Source: JABDII01 sp963815325 (lineage in GTDB: Bacteria; Gemmatimonadota; Gemmatimonadetes; Gemmatimonadales; GWC2-71-9). From it: a DNA stretch of 64,000 nucleotides. The notes below the pieces were generated by a model that searched no databases, was not told the DNA's origin, and worked only from the letters and a program-made list of their open reading frames with translations. This document shows, one piece after another, positions 50,739-60,550 of this stretch. The stretch lies in the NCBI GenBank assembly GCA_963815325.1, contig CAWFGG010000009.1, forward strand, positions 62,001 through 126,000, given 5' to 3'. The position numbers and the translations under genes were made by a program. Within the stretch, counting starts at the first letter, position 1. The number at the start of each line of letters is the position of its first letter.

Positions 50739-53567
50739 CTAGTAGTTGAACCCGAACCAGACGCTGACGAACCCGCCGGTCTTTTCACGCTCGGTCAGAC
50801 TGTATCCCACGAAATCGTTGGAGCTGAATCGTCGGCCGGCGTCGAGCCGCACCACCGCGAAGGGCCACAACGCCCACCGCAGGCTCAAGCCGGCACTGCC
50901 CAGTGTGGCGCGCTCGGAGCCCTGGGGAAACCAGGCCTTGCCGACGTCGAAGAACAAGGCGCCCTGCACTTCCGGAAACCGGAGCGCGCCAAGCGGCGTG
51001 CCGAAGGTCAGGTAATCGAGCAGGGGAAACCTGATCTCCTGATTCAGCATGAAGGCGCGAGAGCCGACGATCCGGCCGTAGAGCGGGTAGCCGCGCATGC
51101 CGCTGGTGCCGCCCATGTAGATCCGCCGCGGCCGGTCGCCGCCGCTGTAGAACCCGACGAGTCTCACCGCGTAGGCGCTCTTCGAGCCGAGTCGCAAATA
51201 CTTCCGCAAGTCGCCGGTCAGGAGGAAGCTGTCGAACCGGGCATTGGAGAAATCGCTCGAGATCCCGGCCGTCAGGCTCACCCGCCCGCCGTCGATCGGT
51301 CCGGTGAGCGTCCAGAGTGAGTTGTCGCGCACGAAACTCACGAAGTGGGACGTGATGAGTCCCTTCCGGCGGAAGTCATCGACCGGCAGGGTGAAGTCGA
51401 GCCGATCCGAGTACTCGACCACCATCGAGGCCTCGACCCGATTGTACCGGCTCAACGGATACCGCACGACGGCCATGCCGCCGGCCGTCTCCTCGTTGTA
51501 GGCCACCGTGCGGTCGCCCTCGAAGTTCGCACCCTGGTGACGGAACGCCCCGACGCCCCAGTTGAGCCGATGACTCTGGTTGATGTAGATGACGTCGGCA
51601 TTGATGTTCGAGAAGATGCTGCCGAACTCGGACCCCTGATACGAGGACACGCTGGCGAAGAGGAGATGGTCGTTCAGCATGTCGCTCATCAAGACCGCCG
51701 CACCCTGCGCTCCGCCAAAGCCGGGGATGGCGACGATCTCTCCCGCCGCAATATCGATGGTCAGGCGCTGGGCGTAGGGCTGGCCGTTCACCTGGTCCCG
51801 ATCCGCGTCGGCAGGACCGGGCCACTGCCAGGCGCTGTGAGGTTCGATCACAGCGGGGGCCGGAAAGCTGTCGGCCCGCGCCGCCGAGTCTGCCGGATAG
51901 TCGTAGAGATTGAGGGAGAGGCCATTGATAACCGCTCACCAGGAGCGCGTCCTTCTCCGGCACCACGGCAGCGTCGAAGGCACCGGTCCATGCCGATGTT
52001 TCGCGCCGTCCCGCACCCGAGGAGTCCACCGAGAAGATGTTGAGGATGCCGTCCCGACTGGAGGTGAAGTAAATCCGGCCGTTGGCGGCCCAGCTCGGCG
52101 TCTCGTCCGACCCATGGTCCGCTGGTCAGCTGGCGAATGTCCCGGGTCTCGAGGTCGAGCACGAACAGATTGACCGCGCCGACGAGGCCGTCCGCGGTTC
52201 GGTCGGAAGCGAATACCACCCGCCGACCATCCGGCCCGACCGACGGATCGAGATCCTGATACCGGTCGTCCGTCAGTTTCTCGAGGCGGCCATCCGGCAG
52301 CCACACCCGGTACAGATCGGAGATGCCGCCGAGGGAAAGCCCGCTGAAGAAAATGCTCTGCCCGTCTTTGGCCCAGACCGGTGAAAGCACCGAGACCAGA
52401 TCGGCAAACTGGTACCGGCCGGCCGGCTTGCCTTCGGCCATGTCCCAGATCATCAAGGCGTCCCGATCGCCGCGCTGGGTCGAGAACAGGAGATAGCCGG
52501 GGCGGCTCACGTCGATGCGGGACGAGAAGGGATGAAACGACTCGAAGTCCTCCGAGCGACCGCCGGTCACGATCGTGTGCCGCTCACCGGTCTCGAGGTT
52601 CTTGCGGAAGATGCTGATGTAGCCGTTCCGGGGAGACAGGTACACGGCCTCCCCTTCGTTGGCGGGCCCCGGCGTGTACGCGGCCTTCACGGCTTGTTGT
52701 GGCCACCTCGCGTGCGGCCACCGTCAGCGGCACGCGCTCGGCGGCGGTCGGGTAGTAGTCGCGCCGCATGCTGAACTGGAACTCTTCATTCAACTGCTCG
52801 AGGGAGCGGCCATAGACCCCCTGAATGGCCTCGTCGAACGTGGCGTAGCGGTAGAGTTCCTGGTACAGCATGGCCGCGCGCCAGTCACCGTAGGCTTCCG
52901 CCAACCAACGGTGAATGCGCCCGCCGATCGGATACACCAGCCCGCCGGATGCGTTGGTGAGATCCTGGAGGCGCGGCAACCGGCCCGTGAGGACCAAATC
53001 GCGCAGGATCATCTCGTCGCGGGCATCCTCGCCGGCCGACCACCACTCGGCCAAACCCTCGGTATACCAGAGTGGCAACCTGGGACGGGAGGCCCGGGGC
53101 GCGCGCAGGTAACTCTCGGTTACCTGACTCAGCTGGAACACGTGCACCATTTCGTGCCGCAGCGTCGCGCGGAACTCCGCCATGCTCCCCCTAAACGGCA
53201 TGATCACCCGCCGCTTGGCGAAGTCGGTCGCGCCCAGGATACCCTCGGGCGGCGTGAACGGGAGGACGTTGGTCTGCTCGAAATCGACGTGGGAGGCGTA
53301 GAGAATGAGCGGGACCCGATGCGGCACTTCGTGCCCGAACTTGAGCCGGAGACTATCGTAGCTGACCTCGGCATACTCGAGCGCGATAGTCGCGAGCTCC
53401 TCTTCTTCCGGATAGTAGTGGAGGTCTACGTGCGGGCCGCGGAGCACCCGCCAATCAAATTTCCGGTACTGGATCTTGTTCTTGCCGAACGCGAAGAACT
53501 GGGCCGTGGCCGGCGTCGGGACCAGCAGGAGGAGGGCAATCCACAACCACACCGGCCGTTGCGTCAT
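50739..53567 (-). CDS. Exported TolB-type propeller and BamA-like barrel fusion, three frameshifts
   Basis: About 940 aa from ATG 53567 (WLWIALLLLVPTPATAQFFA signal). Part 1 is a gluzincin-like or peptidase-MA domain with LRHEMVHVFQLSQ and YTEGLAEWWS (HExxH-like HEMVH, later Glu). Part 2 (to about 51930) has TolB/WD40-like blades (LYRVWLPDGRLEKLTDDRYQ, VVFASDRTADG). Part 3 is an Omp85-like C-terminal barrel ending GGFVSVWFGFNY (terminal aromatic). Breaks near 52690, 52110 and 51930. It overlaps the PPIase stop as ATGA. Probably an outer-membrane protein of unknown function. Confidence 0.78.
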
Positions 53568-55617
53568 CGATGAATGGTCCTGATCTGATCGCCCTGCATG
53601 ATGCGCTGGATGCCCGCCGCATTCCCCACCACCTTGCCGAACACCGTGTAGGTCCCGTCGAGATGGGGCTGGGGACTCAGGGTGATGAACCACTGGCTGG
53701 ATCCGGTGTCGGGACCGGACAATGCCATGCCCAGCACATTGGCCTGATAGCGCTGCATGTTGATCTCGTCGCGGATGGTCGACATCGGGCCACCCCACCC
53801 GTCGCCGCGCGGATCGCCGTCCTGCACCACGAAGTCAGGCACGACGCGGTGCCATCGGTTCCCGTCGAAGAATTGCCGATCGACCAAATTGAGGAAATTC
53901 GCCACCGTCATTGGCGCATCGGGCCCAAACAGCTCGAGTTCGATGGTGCGGCCCTCCCAGGTTTCGATGAACACGTGGGGATACGCATCCGCTGTTTGGT
54001 TGACGACGAACCGGCGCGCAAAGACACGGTAATCCTCCAGTGTGCGGCCGGTCTCGATCGGCGAGGCCGGGCCCCACCGGCTGGCGAGCCCGGGCCAGTG
54101 CTGCTCGGCCCAGCTGCGCAACAGGTAGTTGTCCGGCGTCGGCGCCAGCACCAGGAACCGGGATGCGACGGCACTCTGGCCCTCATCCGAAACGCCGGCG
54201 ATGGCCAGCAACGCTTCCAGGGCGGCCCGCGCCGCGTCCGGGATCGAATCGCGTTGGGCGCGGTCGAACATCGCCGCCAGCTGCGCGACATCCGACGGGT
54301 CCGGCGCGCGGGCGAGCACCGTTGCGGCCACGGTGCGCACCACCGCGTCGTCATGAGTGATGAGCCGCCGAGCCTGGGAAACGAGTTCGAGGCCGGGTTC
54401 GTCGGCTGCGTCGTTCCAGGCCTCGAGCGCGGCGGCCACGACCCGGCCGTCGCGATCGCTGAGGAGATTGGGCTTCCCTTCGCCGGGCCCCGGGGAAATC
54501 ATGACCCACGCGCGTGCGGCGGTGGCTCGGCGGCGCCAATCGGTATTGCCGGCCCAGGCTGCCGCGACGCGGACGAACTCGGTCGAGTCCGTTCGCGCGA
54601 GTCCGAGCAGGGCTTCACGCTCCATGGCGAATTGCTTGCCGTCCCCGAGCACCCGGGTGAACTCCGCCACCGCTTCCGGTCCGCCACAACGGGCCAATGA
54701 CATCAAGGCCTGCACCCGAACGCCTCCGTGCGAGTCCTCGACGAACAGCCGGAGGAAGGGCGACAGGTCCGTGCGCTGGTACGTTCCCAGGGAGCGAAGG
54801 GCCTGAATCCGGACGCCCGGGTTCTCGTCTTCCGCAGCCCGGCGCAGGAGCTCGATGGTGGCGTCGGGGTCCAGGCCCGCCTTCTCCGCGTACTGGGCGG
54901 TCAGGGCACGGGCAGCCACATTCCGGACCGGCACATAGACGTCGCGAAGCCCCTCGACAAAGCGCTGGGCCGCTTCGGCAGACCGCAATCGCCCCAGACT
55001 GTACAGCGCACGCCAGCGCAGGTCGTCGTCTTCGCCAAAAAACGCGACTAGGTCGTTGGCCGGGGCAAGATCGCCCAGTCGCCAAGCTTCGAGCGCCGCC
55101 CGTCGGAGCGGCGGGTCACGCTCGGTGGTAAGCGTCGCGGTCCCGCGGAGCAGATTGGCAATGAAGCCCGCTGCTGACCGGCCGCCGATCTTGGCCAGCG
55201 CCGTGACTGCTTCCCCTGCCGCCACGGAGGAGAGCGGCGGCTGCGTCGAGAAACGGTCGAGGATGAACGGCACCGCGGCCGAGTCCCCCACCAACCCCAG
55301 CGCAAAGAACACGGCCGTCTGCACCGTGCTGTCCTGATCCACCAAGGCCGGGATCAGCAGCTCGAGCCCGGCAGGGTGGCCAACGCGGCCGATGGCCATG
55401 GCCGCCACACGCCGCACCAACGGGTCGGGATGTTGGATGCCGCTCTCGAGTGTGGCAGGTGCCCAGTCCCTGGCGTCCTCGACAGCCAGAAGGGGTGCCA
55501 CGGCTTCCACCAGCGCGTTGTCCTGCGCCGCGGCGGGAGGGTGGAGTACCAGACGGCCACGGCGAGGCGAGGAAGGGTGAGTCCGGCATGCCGTCCGGCG
55601 GGTATCGAGGAAGCCAT
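53564..55617 (-). CDS. HEAT-repeat protein with C-terminal cyclophilin-type peptidyl-prolyl isomerase, one frameshift
   Basis: About 684 aa. The signal peptide from ATG 55617 (MASSIPAGRHAGLTLPRLAV) is joined to LVLHPPAAAQDNALVEAVAP after one base near 55560. Residues 30-450 are HEAT/PBS-like helical repeats (PLVRRVAAMAIGRVGHPAGL and others). The cyclophilin domain has FFDGNRWHRVVPDFVVQDGD, GSSQWFITLSPQPHLDGTYT; the catalytic-site Arg is the one in WHRVVPDFV. Probably a periplasmic foldase with a docking scaffold. Confidence 0.85.
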
Positions 55618-55621
55618 GGCG

Positions 55622-56044
55622 CTATTGCTCCCGATGGGTCGGAGGCCGGGTAAGGATGGTCATGATCTCCTGCGGGAGCCGGGTGGGAGTGAACTCAGTG
55701 TTCAGGCACACCATGTTGGTCTCGGCTGTGGCGAGGACCTGACCGGTTGTGTCGTTCTCGATCGAATAGGCAAACACGATCCGTCTCGAGCCAAGGTCCC
55801 GGATCCAGCAGCGGACCCGAATGAGATCGTCGTACTCCGCTGGTTTGAGATAGCGCACGGTGACTTCGGCCACCGCCAGCCGGAAGCCCATGTCCTCGAA
55901 CTCACGGTAGGTCATCCCACGCACGCGCAGAAACTCCGTGCGCGCCATATCCAGCCAGACCAGGTGGCGCGCGTGGTAGGCCACCCCCATGCGATCCGTC
56001 TCCGAGTAGTTCACCCGGAAGGTGATGTCGGTCGGGTCGGTCAT
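55622..56044 (-). CDS. Acyl-CoA thioesterase, YbgC/FadM type
   Basis: 140 aa, hotdog fold. FRVNYSETDRMGVAYHARHL contains the D-x-x-G-x-x-Y-x-x-x catalytic segment of 4HBT enzymes (Asp in ETDRMG); RYLKPAEYDDLIRVRCWIRD is the typical second half. It cleaves short acyl-CoAs. It starts 4 bp upstream of the PPIase start region and is the first gene of the envelope run on this strand. Confidence 0.9.
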   Translation of the reverse strand: MTDPTDITFRVNYSETDRMGVAYHARHLVWLDMARTEFLRVRGMTYREFEDMGFRLAVAEVTVRYLKPAEYDDLIRVRCWIRDLGSRRIVFAYSIENDTTGQVLATAETNMVCLNTEFTPTRLPQEIMTILTRPPTHREQ

Positions 56045-56265
56045 GCGGGTGGACCCTGGACCAGCATGGTGACGTGCCGGGGGAGGGTTGGTGCCACACC
56101 TGCTCCTGGGTATGCGGGTTTGGGCGGATGACAGCCTAGGCCCGGGGGAGACCGTGGCCTCGGGCAGCCCGCGAGGGAATCGGTCGAAGTCTGGCCAGCC
56201 AACGGTGGAAAGTCAAACAAGGCAAGCGCTTGCACCCTGTCCCTCGAGTCCGGTATCTTCGCCCC

Positions 56266-56998
56266 GTGCTCGGTCAACAGCTCGTGGTGCTCGCCGATGC
56301 CCATCTGGGGGCAGTCGGGCCCGAAGTCGAGGAGTCGCTCCTGGCCTTCCTCGACACGGTGCCGACGCTCGGAGACTGCCTGCTGGTCAATGGCGACCTA
56401 TTCGATTTCTGGTTCAGCTACCGGCGGGTCATCCCCCGCCGGGGCTTCCATGTGGCCGCAGCACTCGGCCAGGTCCGGCGGCGCATCCCCGTGGTCATGA
56501 TCGGCGGAAACCACGACCGCTGGGGCGGGGACTTCTGGCAGAACGACTTAGGTATCGCGTTCCATCCCGTCGAAACGCGCTTCGCGATCGGAGGCCGCGC
56601 GGTCCTGGCCGTGCACGGCGACGGGCTGACCGAGCAGTATTGGTCGGCCGAGTGGATGCATCATCTCACCCGCAATCGTCTGACCATTGCCCTGTGGAAG
56701 GCGATGCACCCCGACTGGGGGTTCTGGTTGGTCGATAAGATGAGCCGGGGCCTGGGATACTCCACCCGCGAGCCGACGCGTGCTCGAGGCCGCGGCGGCC
56801 AAGCAGCAAGCCTGGGCCGAACGGAAGCTGGCGGAGGAACCGACGCTCGGGCTGGTGGTGATGGGGCACACCCACCGCCCCGCACTGATCGACACGAGCG
56901 ACGGCAGGCAGTACCTCAATCCGGGTGCCTGGATGGACGGCTTTCGCTATGCGGTTGCAACGGAAACCGGGGCGACGCTCAGCCACTTCGCCCCGTAG
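56266..56998 (+). CDS. lpxH: UDP-2,3-diacylglucosamine pyrophosphatase, one frameshift
   Basis: About 244 aa from GTG 56266 (LGQQLVVLADAHLGAVGPEV). Metallophosphatase motifs: LADAHLG, LVNGDLFDFW, GGNHDRWGG, AVHGDGLTEQY and, after the break, MGHTHRPALI. At about 56778 GAGCCGACGCGTGCTCGAGG changes frame; correction gives PTRVLEAAAAKQQAWAERKL. LpxH-type enzymes cut UDP-diacylglucosamine in lipid A synthesis. It stands alone on the plus strand between two minus-strand operons. Confidence 0.85.
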
Positions 56999-57016
56999 GC
57001 GCAGGACCCTCATCCA

Positions 57017-57817
57017 TCAGCCCAGCGTTGCCACCTCCACGTGGGTAAGCCGCTCACCCACGAAGCGGGACCCCACGTCGAGAAATCGCTGCTCGTCATC
57101 ACTGACCACGAACCGGTGATCTGCGCGGCTCTTCGGGCTCGCCTCGAGGCCGAGGTCCGCCAGCACGGTCCTGACGGTCCGGGCCGTCTCGTCGGCGCTG
57201 TCGATCAAGACCACTTCGTCGCCAAGCACCCGGGAGAGGAGCGGCTTGAGGAGCGGATAGTGCGTGCAGCCCAATACCAGGGTATCGATGCCCGCTGTCA
57301 TCAACGGCCGGAGATACTCCTTGGCGATCAATTCCGCCGCCGGATGGTTGAACCATCCCTCCTCCACCAGCGGCACAAAGAGTGGGCAGGCCACCTGGGT
57401 AACCTTGGCCGCGGGGTCGATGTTCCGGATCGCGCGTGGGTAGGCTCCGCTGGCAACGGTGCCGGCCGTTCCTATGACACCGATCGGCCCACCCCGGGTG
57501 GCCACGAGGGCTGCCCGTGCGCCGGGCTCGATGACGCCGATGACCGGCACCCGGCTCTGTTGTTGCAGGGTCTCGAGGGCGTGGGCGGAACTGGTGTTAC
57601 AGGCCACGACGACGGCTTTCACCTTCTGGCCCAGCAGCCAGTCCAAGATTTCGAGACTATAGCGCCGCACCGTGGCCGGCGATTTCGGCCCGTACGGCAC
57701 CCGGGCGGTGTCGCCGAAGTAAATGGTCGACTCGTCGGGGACGCACTCGAACAGGGCGTGCGCCACGGTCAGCCCGCCGATGCCTGAGTCGAAGATCCCG
57801 ATGGGGGCATCGTTCAC
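57017..57817 (-). CDS. murI: Glutamate racemase
   Basis: 266 aa. IGIFDSGIGGLTVAHALFEC (start motif), DTARVPYGPKSPATVRRYSL, VVACNTSSAHAL and VLGCTHYPLLKPLLSRVLGD, with both catalytic Cys. Makes D-glutamate for peptidoglycan. It converges with lpxH and starts 4 bp after the DUF5683 gene, sharing its transcript. Confidence 0.95.
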   Translation of the reverse strand: MNDAPIGIFDSGIGGLTVAHALFECVPDESTIYFGDTARVPYGPKSPATVRRYSLEILDWLLGQKVKAVVVACNTSSAHALETLQQQSRVPVIGVIEPGARAALVATRGGPIGVIGTAGTVASGAYPRAIRNIDPAAKVTQVACPLFVPLVEEGWFNHPAAELIAKEYLRPLMTAGIDTLVLGCTHYPLLKPLLSRVLGDEVVLIDSADETARTVRTVLADLGLEASPKSRADHRFVVSDDEQRFLDVGSRFVGERLTHVEVATLG

Positions 57818-57821
57818 GGCG

Positions 57822-58331
57822 TCACCTGAGCGGAATCGAGAACCGGGCCGTTACCGAGCCGTCGGACTCCGCCCGGATCTTGATGTCCCCAGGGAAATCC
57901 CACAGGTGGGCCGACACGTAGGCCTCGAGCCCGGCGAACAGGTGGTTGAATGCCAGCAGGATCAGCCAGTCCTCACGCTCCTGTTTCTTCGCCTCGACCC
58001 GGCTCGAGTTGATGCGCCGCAAGTAGCCCAGTTCGTGATTGGCCTTGATGCTCATGGCGAGGGTAACCCCCTCCCACGCGATGAAGACCCCACCGGTGAG
58101 CTTCCGGTCCAGCTTGGCCTGACCCCAGCCCGGAAGAGCGAGCGAACGGAGGAACGCACCCATGGGTGACACCTGGCGCCTGGCCGTGGTGTCCGCGACC
58201 GCCTCCGCCAGGGCTACGCTGTCCGCGGACGGCACGGCCGGTGGGACGTCCTGTGCGGCGAGTCCGGCCGATGCGCCGAACCCCGCCAGGAGTCCCGCTA
58301 TCAAGAGGAAAGACGTCGCGCGTTGAGGCAT
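57822..58331 (-). CDS. DUF5683-type membrane protein
   Basis: 169 aa. Signal (SFLLIAGLLAGFGASAGLAA) then PMGAFLRSLALPGWGQAKLD with the LPG-W-GQ motif of DUF5683, GGVFIAWEGVTLAMSIKANH and LILLAFNHLFAGLEAYVSAH (membrane helices), then a basic beta-rich tail. Function unknown; widespread in Bacteroidota, Gemmatimonadota and relatives. Confidence 0.8.
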   Translation of the reverse strand: MPQRATSFLLIAGLLAGFGASAGLAAQDVPPAVPSADSVALAEAVADTTARRQVSPMGAFLRSLALPGWGQAKLDRKLTGGVFIAWEGVTLAMSIKANHELGYLRRINSSRVEAKKQEREDWLILLAFNHLFAGLEAYVSAHLWDFPGDIKIRAESDGSVTARFSIPLR

Positions 58332-58351
58332 CCGCTCAGTCGGTAGAGGGG

Positions 58352-58449
58352 TGGCGGGAGCGTGTGGGAATCGAACCCACCGGAGCCGCCGAGGGCGTCT
58401 CCTACACGGTTTTGAAGACCGGCCGAGCCACCAGGCCCGATCCGCCCCC
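58352..58449 (-). tRNA. selC: Selenocysteine tRNA (anticodon TCA)
   Basis: About 95 nt plus encoded CCA. Acceptor GGGGGCG with CGCTCCC, D-arm GGGCC-TGGTGGCTC-GGCC (long D stem), anticodon stem-loop CGGT-CTTCAAA-ACCG with TCA in place, long variable arm GGAGACGCC-CTC-GGCGGCTCC, T-arm GTGGG-TTCGATT-CCCAC. The long variable arm, the TCA anticodon and the length together identify tRNA-Sec and exclude a suppressor or tRNA-Ser/Leu. Confidence 0.92.
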
Positions 58450-58471
58450 GGGCATGCGCGAAACCGCCCAG

Positions 58472-58864
58472 CTACTGGCTCGCCGTGGTTCGGGCAATGG
58501 CGTCGATCTCGACCCGCACCCCTTTGGGCAGCGCGGACACGGCCACGGTGGAGCGGGCCGGCCGGTGCTGGCCGAAGGCCTTGGCGTACACTTCGTTCAT
58601 GGCCGGGAAATCACTCATGTCCACAAGATACACGGTGGTCTTCACCACCTGCGAGAGATCGGATCCCGCGGCCCGCAAGATCGCCGCGAGGTTCCGCAGC
58701 ACTTGTTCGGTTTCGGCCTGCACTCCTCCCTCCACCACCTGGCCGCTCGCCGGATCGAGCGCAATCTGTCCGGCGGTGTATACGTGGCCGTCCGCCATGG
58801 TCCCCTGGCTGTAGGGCCCGATCGCGCCGGGCGCGTCGGGGGTTCGCACGAACTCGATCGGCAT
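58472..58864 (-). CDS. RidA-family 2-iminobutanoate/2-iminopropanoate deaminase
   Basis: 130 aa. PIEFVRTPDAPGAIGPYSQG, DGHVYTAGQIALDPASGQVV, EQVLRNLAAILRAAGSDLSQ, VVKTTVYLVDMSDFPAMNEV, and the end PKGVRVEIDAIA, which includes the catalytic region of the RidA subgroup. Hydrolyses enamine intermediates of amino-acid metabolism. It lies 9 bp downstream of fhs and probably shares its transcript. Confidence 0.93.
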   Translation of the reverse strand: MPIEFVRTPDAPGAIGPYSQGTMADGHVYTAGQIALDPASGQVVEGGVQAETEQVLRNLAAILRAAGSDLSQVVKTTVYLVDMSDFPAMNEVYAKAFGQHRPARSTVAVSALPKGVRVEIDAIARTTASQ

Positions 58865-58873
58865 GTACGCCTC

Positions 58874-60547
58874 CTAGAAGAGCCCCTCGATGCGCCCGTC
58901 CTGATGGATGCGGATGGCTTCGGCCGAAGGCACCTTGCTGAGCCCCGGCATGGTCATGATGTCGCCGGCGAGGGCCACCACGAAGCCGGCACCGGCCGAC
59001 GCGTAGACATCGCGGATGGTGATGCGGAATCCAGTGGGGCGGCCGAGCTTGGTTGGATCGTCGGTGAAGGAATACTGGGTCTTCGCCATGCAGACCGGGG
59101 TTCCGCCCATCCCGATTGCTTCCAACTGGCGAATGGCGCTGCTGGCTTTGCTCGTGAAGTCGACCCCGTCCGCGCCGTAGATTCGGGTCGCAATCGTCTC
59201 GATCTTCCGGGTGATGGGAAGCTCGGTGTCGTAGATGGGGCGGAATTGGGCCTCGCCTTCCTCGAGGGTGGCGAGGATTTCCTGCGCGACGGCCTCGCCG
59301 CCTTCCCCGCCCTGTGCCCAGACATCGCTCAAGGCCGCGCGGGCACCCGTCGCGCGGGCAGCATTGAGCACGGTATCCAATTCGTCTTTCGAGTCCGAGA
59401 GAAAACGGTTCAGTGCCACAATGACCGGGACTCCGAACTGCTGGACGTTTGCGATGTGCGCCTCGAGGTTGGCCAGGCCCCGCCGAACGGCGGCCACGTC
59501 GGGCGTCGTCAGGGCGTCCTTGGCCACACCACCATGCATCTTGAGGGCGCGCACGGTCGCCACGATCACGGCTGCCTCAGGATTCAATCCGCCGGCCCGG
59601 CACTTGATGTCGAAGAACTTCTCGGCGCCCAGATCAGCGCCGAAGCCCGCCTCGGTCAGGACCACGTCGGCCAGGGACAACCCGAGTCGCGTGGCCGCGA
59701 TCGAGTTGCAGCCGTGGGCGATGTTGGCGAACGGCCCGCCGTGCACCAATGCCGGGCCACCCTCGAGCGTCTGGACCAAGTTCGGCAGGATGGCATCCTT
59801 CAAGAGGAGGGTCATGGCGCCGGACGCCTTGAGATCACTTGCGGTGACGGACGTCTTGTCGCGGGTGAAACCGACGATGATCCGACCGAGCCGGGCTTCG
59901 AGATCGGCCAGGTCGGTGGCCAGGCAGAGAATCGCCATGACCTCGCTCGCCGGGACGATCACGAAATGTTCCTCGCGAGCGATGCCGCCGTTCAAGCCGC
60001 CCAGGCCCACGACGATGTGCCGGAGCGCCCGGTCGTTCATGTCCATGGTGCGGGGCCAGGTGATGCGTCGTGGATCGATACCCAACGCGTTGCCCTGGTG
60101 GACGTGGTTATCGAGCATCGCCGAGAGAAGATTGTTGGCCGAGGCGATGGCGTGGAAGTCGCCGGTAAAGTGGAGGTTGATTTCGTCCATCGGGACGACT
60201 TGCGCGTAGCCTCCGCCCGCGGCCCCGCCCTTGATGCCGAACACCGGGCCGAGCGACGGCTCCCGCAAGCACACCATGACCTTGGTGCCGAGCCGGCGGA
60301 GCGCCTGCGCGACCCCCACCGTCACGGTGGACTTCCCTTCTCCGGCCGGCGTCGGACTGATGCCGGTGACGAGCACCAGTCGACCGGACGGCGTCCGCGC
60401 CGCGATAGCTTCCGGACTGATCTTCGCCTTGTGGCGCCCATAGGGCAGGATGTCGTCCGGCCCAAGGCCGACTTCGGCGGCCACCTCCGCGATGGGACGC
60501 AGGGTGGCGGCTTGGGCGATCGCGATGTCAGTGGGTACTTTCGTCAC
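58874..60547 (-). CDS. fhs: Formate-tetrahydrofolate ligase
   Basis: 557 aa, full length. The nucleotide loop TPAGEGKSTVTVGVAQALRR, EPSLGPVFGIKGGAAGGGYA, MDEINLHFTGDFHAIASANN (substrate region) and the end LAGDIMTMPGLSKVPSAEA are all typical. Makes 10-formyl-THF from formate, ATP and THF. It starts 3 bp after tatD's stop. Confidence 0.97.
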   Translation of the reverse strand: MTKVPTDIAIAQAATLRPIAEVAAEVGLGPDDILPYGRHKAKISPEAIAARTPSGRLVLVTGISPTPAGEGKSTVTVGVAQALRRLGTKVMVCLREPSLGPVFGIKGGAAGGGYAQVVPMDEINLHFTGDFHAIASANNLLSAMLDNHVHQGNALGIDPRRITWPRTMDMNDRALRHIVVGLGGLNGGIAREEHFVIVPASEVMAILCLATDLADLEARLGRIIVGFTRDKTSVTASDLKASGAMTLLLKDAILPNLVQTLEGGPALVHGGPFANIAHGCNSIAATRLGLSLADVVLTEAGFGADLGAEKFFDIKCRAGGLNPEAAVIVATVRALKMHGGVAKDALTTPDVAAVRRGLANLEAHIANVQQFGVPVIVALNRFLSDSKDELDTVLNAARATGARAALSDVWAQGGEGGEAVAQEILATLEEGEAQFRPIYDTELPITRKIETIATRIYGADGVDFTSKASSAIRQLEAIGMGGTPVCMAKTQYSFTDDPTKLGRPTGFRITIRDVYASAGAGFVVALAGDIMTMPGLSKVPSAEAIRIHQDGRIEGLF

Positions 60548-60550
60548 CGG

